A DNA stretch of 14,930 nt from JAVVEZ01 sp032250895 (GTDB lineage Bacteria; Pseudomonadota; Gammaproteobacteria; Pseudomonadales; Pseudohongiellaceae): positions 1-14,930 of the forward strand of contig JAVVEZ010000083.1 in assembly GCA_032250895.1 (NCBI GenBank). The letters are read 5' to 3'. Made by a program: the position numbers and the translations under genes. Shown piece by piece: positions 7,939 to 12,736 of the stretch. Positions within the stretch are counted from its first letter, which is position 1. The number at the start of each line of letters is the position of its first letter. Below the pieces are notes generated by a model that worked only from the letters and a program-made list of their open reading frames with translations, ran no database searches and was not told the origin of the DNA.

Positions 7939-8351
7939 CAGGGGTGCTGCCGAAAGTTGACAGCCGGCACTGGCAAATCCAACGCAAACCAGGCCAGATC
8001 AGAGGTAAGCACCTCTGCACCATGTTCAACGGCAAGCGCAAGGCACGCCCGGTCTCCCAGCGACAAGCCCCTTGATTTCGTAGTGCTTATCAGGATGCCC
8101 GCCTGTATGGCGGTTTCACTGTTCAAACTGATCAACTCCACTCCCATAAGCGTCATCAACTCACCAATGCGTGATAAAAACGGTGAGCGGCCCTGCGCCA
8201 GCTTGCTGACGACTTCGATAAAATTGACTGCGCTGAAGATGCAGTGGGAATTTTCCAGTTTTTCCTGCACGAACTGCCACCCGACCTCACGATTCAGGTA
8301 AGCCAGTACTGCGGATGTATCAAGCGCGGTTGTGATTTTTTGCATACTCAT
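7938..8351 (-). CDS. vapC: PIN-domain toxin ribonuclease (VapC-like)
   Basis: This is a PIN-domain Mg2+-dependent endoribonuclease, the toxin of a type II toxin-antitoxin pair; VapC toxins cut tRNA or rRNA. The four acidic catalytic residues are in place: Asp11 in LDTSA, Glu46 in NFIEVV, Asp100 in LSLGDRA and Asp118 in TSDLAW. At 137 aa the length is normal, so it looks intact. AGGAGG ends 6 nt before the ATG at 8351, favouring it over the ATG at 8345. The gene overlaps the antitoxin 3' end by 32 nt, so the two are translationally coupled. It sits inside a relic of CRISPR-associated genes, and the following CARF-like ATG overlaps its stop codon. Confidence 0.88.
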   Translation of the reverse strand: MSMQKITTALDTSAVLAYLNREVGWQFVQEKLENSHCIFSAVNFIEVVSKLAQGRSPFLSRIGELMTLMGVELISLNSETAIQAGILISTTKSRGLSLGDRACLALAVEHGAEVLTSDLAWFALDLPVPAVNFRQHP

Positions 8352-8613
8352 CCTGAGCCTCCTGATCGTCCCTGGCCACTTCTGCCCGGCGTTCCGCCAT
8401 CAGTTCATCCACCAGACTGCGGCCCGGCTCGATGGGAAACCACTCCTGGAACAGCTCCTGAGCCCGGCGGATGCGGGTCGGTTTGGTGGCCAGCACCAGT
8501 TCACCACCACGTTCTTCGCAGATGAGCTCATCACCTTCCTGGAGATTGAGTTTTTGGCGTAGATCGGCAGGTATGACAATTCTTCCGCCTTGTGACAACT
8601 TTAATATATTCAT
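8320..8613 (-). CDS. vapB: AbrB/MazE-fold antitoxin (VapB-like)
   Basis: This DNA-binding antitoxin neutralises the adjacent PIN toxin and represses its own promoter. Residues 1-45 (KLSQGGRIVIPADLRQKL, then LNLQEGDEL) form the SpoVT/AbrB swapped-hairpin DNA-binding domain. The C-terminal half (about 48-97) has GRSLVDELMAERRAEVARD, the usual toxin-binding helix of such antitoxins. The start at 8613 (97 aa) is chosen because AbrB domains begin right at the first strand; the upstream in-frame extension is AT-rich promoter sequence and not domain-like. The ribosome site is weak (AGAG about 9 nt away). It is first in the operon, as is usual for this class. Confidence 0.88.
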   Translation of the reverse strand: MNILKLSQGGRIVIPADLRQKLNLQEGDELICEERGGELVLATKPTRIRRAQELFQEWFPIEPGRSLVDELMAERRAEVARDDQEAQDEYAKNHNRA

Positions 8614-8638
8614 GGCAATAATCTCTAAACATGACATA

Positions 8639-8664
8639 AATATAGTATCCCACCAGCTTGGATA
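8639..8664 (-). promoter_or_regulatory. Promoter and candidate operator of the toxin-antitoxin operon
   Basis: On the minus strand TATATT (complement of 8639-8644) is a good -10, giving a leader of under 20 nt. Directly upstream, TATCC (8646-8650) and GGATA (8660-8664) form an inverted repeat with a 9-nt gap, inside the -10/-35 spacer. That is a typical place for autorepression by a dimeric AbrB-type antitoxin. No good -35 is seen, which would also fit a regulated promoter. The hexamer and repeat are visible; the role is inferred. Confidence 0.4.
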
Positions 8665-8711
8665 AATAAAGCTTATTCTTGTCAGGCTGCCACACTTGAA
8701 GCCCATCCCAT

Positions 8712-9062
8712 TCAAGAGCTTAGATCAGAAATGCTGATAATCAACAATTGATTGCCGGTTTGTTCAATCTCTGCTTTCAGGAATACTTTTTTCTTGTTTT
8801 TAAAGCGTTTTTTTGCGGAATCACTTAACGAGGAATACATCTTCCCCTTGGCGGTTTTATTGCTGTCGACCTCCTTCAGCGTGATCTCACCTGAGCCCGG
8901 ATTAGTATTTACCAGTTCTGCTCGCTCCCAAATCCATGAAGCGACGACGATGCCTTCTTCCTGCAACCGTTCTTTATTTTCCGCCTCGGCACGCAGAGCC
9001 CTTCCTGTGATGGATTCCAATTGGTCATAACCAGGAATAGCACAGGCCCCGGCTGACCGCTT
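8712..9062 (-). pseudogene. Unassigned open-frame remnant in the CRISPR relic
   Basis: This frame is open from an upstream TGA (9063-9065) to the stop at 8712 but has no ATG and no ribosome site; only a TTG at 9020 could initiate. The sequence looks protein-like, with GRALRAEAENKERLQEEGIV, then VASWIWERAELVNTNPG and a Lys-rich stretch, ending in alternating beta-like segments (VFLKAEIEQ, QLLIISIS). I do not recognise the family. It is probably the C-terminal part of a gene whose 5' end was replaced by the Cmr6-like fragment, with which it overlaps out of frame. Base composition is more A+T-rich than the flanking core genes. If it does start at TTG 9020, it would encode about 102 aa. Confidence 0.4.
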
Positions 9063-9280
9063 TCATGTGGCGTGTCTTTTCCAGAATAATAGTCACCATA
9101 GTGCGGCGTCAAAATATCCATCCCCAGTTTTTCATGCTTGGCTTTGATGATGACATCCCAGAACGACAGGGCTCCACGAGCCGAGTCGTCTTCATGCTTT
9201 TCAGGCTCCAGCCCGAACAGGCTGGTAATCGTGCTTTGATCCAGGCCCTGGGTTGAGTTGTCGAATTCCCCCTGTGTCGG
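9029..9280 (-). pseudogene. cmr6: Cmr6-like RAMP protein fragment (type III-B CRISPR-Cas)
   Basis: The frame opens after a TAA (9281-9283) and reads through ARGALSFWDVIIKAKHEK and LGMDILTPHYGDYYSGKD to GQPGPVLFLV near 9029. The run 'G-x-phi-x-F-W/F-D ... D-phi-x-TPHY-x-x-YY-x-GK ... P-x-P-x-x-FL' is the hallmark of Cmr6, a backbone RAMP subunit of the type III-B effector complex that binds crRNA and target RNA. Both ends are missing: there is no start codon before the ATG at 9121, and after FLV the frame no longer resembles Cmr6 and stops at 8909. The usual N-terminal RAMP glycine motif is absent. It is therefore a non-functional internal fragment. Family call from remembered sequence; I have not aligned it. 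Confidence 0.65.
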
Positions 9281-9362
9281 TTAAGTCCACATATTAACGA
9301 CTTCCTTCACTTCTGGCACAAATCGCAAGCTTGCAATGCCTACTGGCTGGCAGCCTATGCCA

Positions 9363-10412
9363 TTACCCGGCAAGCGGCGCGATATGAAAAATCCGTTCGG
9401 CATTCTGGTGGCAGATCAAGGCTTTTTCCCGCGCCGACAGCGGGGCGGCGTCGATAAAATCCACGGCTGGCTTCGTCGGCTGGTAGGGATAGTCGATGGC
9501 CCACATCACATTTTCTGCGCCGAGCTTTTTGATGCTGTAGTCCAGCGCCAGGGGGTCTTCGACACCGCTGGTGGTGATGACAAAATTGCGCTGGAAATAC
9601 TCCGCCATAGTCAATTCCGTCTTCGGGGAACGACCGATGGTCTGGGCGCGGCTGTTCATGAAGTTGATGCGCCAGAGCCAGAAATGCACGGCCTCGCCCA
9701 TATGGCCGATGCAGATTTTCAGCTTCGGAAACCTGTCGAACAGGCCCGAGGTCATCATGCGCACCACATGGGTGCCCACTTCCACACCGTAGCCCCACAT
9801 CGCGGAATCCATGCCGTAGTCCATCAGGGGACCCTTGAGCCCATAGGACGCGGCACGGGGATGAATGTACAGGCAGCAGTTCAGCGCTTCGGCGGCTTCC
9901 AGGATGGGCCAGTATTTGGGGTCGTCCAGGTATTCGTCGTGGGTGTGGCTGTTCAGCATGAAGCCGTTCAGACCCAGCTTGTTGCGGGCCCGTTCCATTT
10001 CCTTCGCGGCCCGCTTCGGACTTTGCGGCGCAAAGCTGGCAAGCCCGGCGAAGCGGGTGGGATGGCGCTGGCAGACCTCGGCCAGATAGTCATTGGCCAG
10101 CGCCGCCAGGTCGGTGGCGGTATCGGCATCGAACATCTGCACCCCCGGCGCGGTCAGGGACAGCAGGTGCATGTCCACGCCAAATTCATCCATTTCGCTC
10201 AGGCGCCGGTCTTCGATGTCGGTCAGGCCAGCAAGCAGATTCAGGCGGCCATAACCGGACTCGCCGGCGTGATAATCATAGATGCCCTTGACCAGCAGAC
10301 GGTCCAGACTCTGACTGGGTCCCTGCACCACCTTTTTCAGTTCAGCGGCCACTTCAGGAATGGAAAAGGCTTCTTCGGTGGCTATTTTTCTTGTCGGTGT
10401 CAGGCTGCTCAT
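9363..10412 (-). CDS. Amidohydrolase-family metal-dependent decarboxylase (LigW/gamma-resorcylate decarboxylase-like)
   Basis: This is a cytoplasmic TIM-barrel enzyme of the amidohydrolase_2 group, whose characterised members remove CO2 from aromatic or dienoic acids (5-carboxyvanillate, gamma-resorcylate, ACMSD substrates). Expected metal and catalytic residues are seen: Glu13/Glu14 in ATEEAF, His156 in NSHT, His184 in YIHP, His237 in GHMGE and Asp307 in AIDYPYQ. The GYGVEVGTH and SGVEDP segments also match this group. The 349-aa length is typical. GAGGAG lies 8 nt before the ATG at 10412 and overlaps the trpD stop codon, so it is coupled to trpD. The true substrate is unknown; an acyl hydrolase role within the same fold is possible. 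Confidence 0.85.
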   Translation of the reverse strand: MSSLTPTRKIATEEAFSIPEVAAELKKVVQGPSQSLDRLLVKGIYDYHAGESGYGRLNLLAGLTDIEDRRLSEMDEFGVDMHLLSLTAPGVQMFDADTATDLAALANDYLAEVCQRHPTRFAGLASFAPQSPKRAAKEMERARNKLGLNGFMLNSHTHDEYLDDPKYWPILEAAEALNCCLYIHPRAASYGLKGPLMDYGMDSAMWGYGVEVGTHVVRMMTSGLFDRFPKLKICIGHMGEAVHFWLWRINFMNSRAQTIGRSPKTELTMAEYFQRNFVITTSGVEDPLALDYSIKKLGAENVMWAIDYPYQPTKPAVDFIDAAPLSAREKALICHQNAERIFHIAPLAG

Positions 10413-10424
10413 ACATGTTTCTCC

Positions 10425-11462
10425 TCAAAGAATACAACTGGAATTGCTGATGGTCTTCAAACATTCAAGCGCAGCCAGGGCCCGGCCCGTGTCGATTGCC
10501 CTTGCCGCCATGGCCACGCCGGCCTTCAGGTCACTGACCCGTTCCGCAACCACGAGCGCCGCCGCCGCATTCAGCAATACGATATCACGATAGGCGTCGC
10601 ATTGGCCTTGCAGCAGGCTTTGCAGACGTTGAGCGTTATAAGAGCCATCGCCACCCTTGAGCTCAGCCAGGCTGGCGCCGGGAATTCCCGCATCGGCAGG
10701 GCTCACCTGAAATTCCGTGACAATCCCGTCCTTCACTTCACAGACGACATTGCTGCCGGTGGTGCTGAGCTCGTCCAGGCCATCGGCACCATGAACCACC
10801 CAGGCCCGGTCACAGCCCAGCCTGGCCAGCACTTCTGCCATGGGCCGCACATAGGCCTGTGCGAACACCCCCAGCAAATAACGCCTGACAGCGGCGGGAT
10901 TACACAAGGGACCGAGAATATTGAAGATTGTTCTGATGCCCAGTTCCACGCGCACCGGTCCCACATATTTGAAGGATTCGTGGTGACGTGGTGCCATCAT
11001 GAAGCCGATATTGGCTTCGGCAATGGCCTGTTCCAGCAGCATGAAATCGGCATCGATGTTGATGCCGAGCGCCGTGAGCACATCGGCGGCACCGGATTTG
11101 GATGAGAGCGCCCGGTTGCCATGCTTGGCCACGGGAACCCCGCAGGCCGCCACCACGAAGGCAGTGGCGGTGGAAATATTGAGGGTGCCGCTGCCGTCCC
11201 CGCCGGTACCGACGATATCCATGGCATCGGCCGGAGCTTTGACGGCAAGCGCCCGCCCCCGAATGACAGTGGCGGCGGCACTGATTTCATCGACACTCTC
11301 GCCGCGCAGACGCAGCGCCATCAGAAAGGCGGCTATCTGAGCCGGGGTGGCATGCCCGCTCATGATGATCTCGAAGGCGGCCCTGGCCTCTTCAAAACTC
11401 AGGGTTTTGCCCTCGGCGAGAACGGCCAGGCAGGCTTTCAGTTCCGTCATTGCTGTACTCAT
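10425..11462 (-). CDS. trpD: Anthranilate phosphoribosyltransferase
   Basis: It transfers the phosphoribosyl group of PRPP to anthranilate in tryptophan synthesis. Motifs are canonical: GTGGDG (85-90), NISTAT (95-100), KHGNRALSSKSG (113-124), the FMMAPRHH/GPVRVELGIRTIFNILGP region (154-185), and the metal site in HGADGLDE (224-231). The length of 345 aa is normal. The first ATG (11462) directly abuts AGGAG (spacing 0), while the second in-frame ATG (11450, MTELKACL) has spacing 12; neither is ideal, so the N-terminus is uncertain by four residues. The gene is not next to trpG or trpC as is common; upstream is an inverted-repeat element and downstream a coupled decarboxylase. Confidence 0.95.
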   Translation of the reverse strand: MSTAMTELKACLAVLAEGKTLSFEEARAAFEIIMSGHATPAQIAAFLMALRLRGESVDEISAAATVIRGRALAVKAPADAMDIVGTGGDGSGTLNISTATAFVVAACGVPVAKHGNRALSSKSGAADVLTALGINIDADFMLLEQAIAEANIGFMMAPRHHESFKYVGPVRVELGIRTIFNILGPLCNPAAVRRYLLGVFAQAYVRPMAEVLARLGCDRAWVVHGADGLDELSTTGSNVVCEVKDGIVTEFQVSPADAGIPGASLAELKGGDGSYNAQRLQSLLQGQCDAYRDIVLLNAAAALVVAERVSDLKAGVAMAARAIDTGRALAALECLKTISNSSCIL

Positions 11463-11467
11463 CTCCT

Positions 11468-11632
11468 AGGAGCCTGTCGGACTCAGGATAGTTCTACTGC
11501 GGCGGCGGGAAATCGGCCCCTTTTTCCGCTCTTTTTCGTTAAATAGGCCCCACTATTCGCCTCAAAAGACCGAAAAAATGGACTCGATTTCCCACTCACC
11601 TCGCTACGAACACCTGAGTCCGACAGGCTCCT
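11468..11632. mobile_element. MITE-like element with 20-bp perfect terminal inverted repeats
   Basis: AGGAGCCTGTCGGACTCAGG (11468-11487) is repeated inverted at 11613-11632. Further in, GGGAAATCG occurs at the same offset in both arms, so the arms are imperfectly related over about 50 bp. The 125-nt interior has no ORF I can support. The flanks CTAG (11466-11469) and CTGG (11631-11634) could be a decayed 4-bp target duplication. This is the structure of a non-autonomous element mobilised by a transposase encoded elsewhere; the ends remind me of IS1182-type elements, which is not certain. Its left end lies only a few bases from the trpD start codon. Confidence 0.75.
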
Positions 11633-11660
11633 GGCTGGTTCCCCGTCAACGGCTGCTACG

Positions 11661-11716
11661 GTCTGCCGACGATTGTCTGCCGACGATTGTCTGCCAGCTA
11701 TTGTCTGCCAATCACG
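11661..11716. repeat. 14-bp tandem repeat across the folD stop codon
   Basis: GTCTGCCGACGATT occurs twice exactly (11661-11674, 11675-11688). A third, diverged copy, GTCTGCCAGCTATT (11689-11702), carries the folD stop (complement of 11698-11700). The start of a fourth copy, GTCTGCCA, lies within the coding sequence from 11703. The period of 14 is not a multiple of three, so copy-number change would alter the folD 3' end only if it arose within the coding part. Confidence 0.85.
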
Positions 11717-12573
11717 GCCTGCAAGGTATTCTGCATCAGGGAGGCGATTGTCATCGGTCCAACGCCGCCAGGTACCGGGGTGATGAAGCTGCATTTGTCT
11801 TTGACATGTTCAAAGTCCACATCACCTGCCAGCCGGAAACCCTTGGGCCGGGAAGCATCCTTGACCCGGGTGGTGCCGACATCAATCACGACGGCCCCTT
11901 CCTTCACCATGTCGGCGGTGATGAATTCCGGCTTGCCGATGGCCACGATGAGAATATCCGCCGAGGCACAGACTTCCTTCATGTTCGGCGTGCGGCTGTG
12001 CACCAGGGTCACGGTGCAATTGCCGGGATAGCTGTTGCGGGACATCAGGATGGACATGGGCGTGCCCACGATATTGCTGCGTCCAACCACCACACAGTGC
12101 TTGCCGGCGGTTTCGATATGATTGCGTTTGATAAGCTCCAGGATGCCGTTCGGTGTCGCCGAAATATAGGCTGGCAGGCCCAGCATCATGCGCCCGAGAT
12201 TCACCGGATGGAAACCATCTACGTCCTTGCGCGGGTCGATGGCTTCGGTAACCTTGTCCTCATCGATATGCCCGGGCAGAGGCACCTGTACGATAAAGCC
12301 ATCGATCGTCGCGTCGGCGTTCAATTCGGCGACCTTGGCCAGCAATTCGGCCTCGCTGGTCTCTGCGGGCAGCGTGATGAGCGTGGACTCAAAACCCACC
12401 TTCTTGCAGGTCAGCACCTTGTTGTTCACGTAGGTATGACTGGCACCATCGTCACCGACGATGACGGCGGCAAGATGGGGAACCCTGCCCCCGGCGGCCT
12501 TGATGGCGCTGACTTTTTCGGCGATTTCCTGCTGGAGTTGTGCGGATGTGGCTTTACCATCGAGTAACTGCAT
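11698..12573 (-). CDS. folD: Bifunctional methylenetetrahydrofolate dehydrogenase/cyclohydrolase
   Basis: It interconverts 5,10-methylene-, methenyl- and 10-formyl-tetrahydrofolate with NADP+ in one-carbon metabolism. Visible marks are the catalytic Lys52 in YVNNK (48-52), DGFIVQVPLP (91-100), KDVDGFHP (116-123), the nucleotide-binding GRSNIVG (164-170) and PVPGGVGPMT (266-275). The ATG at 12573 is preferred because GAGAGGA lies just upstream; the in-frame TTG at 12585 sits at that ribosome site. This gives 291 aa, normal for FolD. Several segments (PHLAAVIVGDDGAS, GKHCVVVGRSNIVG, VHSRTPN, DVGTTRVKDASRPKGFRLAG) look closer to Bacteroidota FolD than to E. coli FolD, suggesting transfer. The last residues are encoded in a 14-bp tandem repeat. 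Confidence 0.95.
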   Translation of the reverse strand: MQLLDGKATSAQLQQEIAEKVSAIKAAGGRVPHLAAVIVGDDGASHTYVNNKVLTCKKVGFESTLITLPAETSEAELLAKVAELNADATIDGFIVQVPLPGHIDEDKVTEAIDPRKDVDGFHPVNLGRMMLGLPAYISATPNGILELIKRNHIETAGKHCVVVGRSNIVGTPMSILMSRNSYPGNCTVTLVHSRTPNMKEVCASADILIVAIGKPEFITADMVKEGAVVIDVGTTRVKDASRPKGFRLAGDVDFEHVKDKCSFITPVPGGVGPMTIASLMQNTLQAVIGRQ

Positions 12574-12609
12574 GATTCCTCTCAATTCATTGTGGTCTGC
12601 AAAGCGCGG

Positions 12610-12618
12610 ATTCTAGCA
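12610..12618 (-). promoter_or_regulatory. Extended -10 promoter for folD
   Basis: On the minus strand TGCTAGAAT (complement of 12610-12618) has a near-consensus -10 with the TGn extension. This can compensate for the lack of a recognisable -35 upstream. Initiation near 12603 gives a leader of about 30 nt to the ATG at 12573. Confidence 0.5.
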
Positions 12619-12651
12619 AAAAAAAGGGACAGCCACTCGAAAAAAGGACCG

Positions 12652-12673
12652 AAAAAAAGAACAGTCTCCTGTT
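12652..12673 (-). terminator. Possible intrinsic terminator after dsbD
   Basis: On the minus strand AACAG/CTGTT (stem 12660-12673, GAGA loop) is followed by C and seven T (complement of 12652-12658). The stem is short and only two of its five pairs are GC. It lies about 65 nt past the dsbD stop and before the folD promoter, which is where a terminator would be expected. Confidence 0.4.
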
Positions 12674-12736
12674 TTCGTCTGCACGACCATCCTCGATGAC
12701 GTTTTACGGCCTGCTTCGTGGGGATGACGAATTTCC

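Noticed and set aside
8646..8715. In-frame N-terminal extension of the antitoxin (start at 8715)
   Set aside because: The extension spans the likely promoter and operator and has no domain-like sequence; the AbrB fold begins at the ATG at 8613.
8909..9121. 70-aa frame starting at ATG 9121 as an intact small gene
   Set aside because: Its first half is internal Cmr6-like sequence and the frame is continuous with similar sequence upstream of the ATG, so it is a fragment whose second half is out-of-frame reading.
9276..9301. Inverted repeat GTTAA/TTAAC with flanking GTC/GAC at the edge of the Cmr6 fragment, considered as a leftover CRISPR repeat
   Set aside because: Only one copy, with a bulge; a single palindrome cannot be told from chance or an unrelated operator.
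9336..11105. 589-aa open frame on the plus strand
   Set aside because: It is antisense to the decarboxylase and trpD, both of which have full family motifs. Composition (His/Gly/Gln-rich) is that of a shadow frame in GC-rich DNA.
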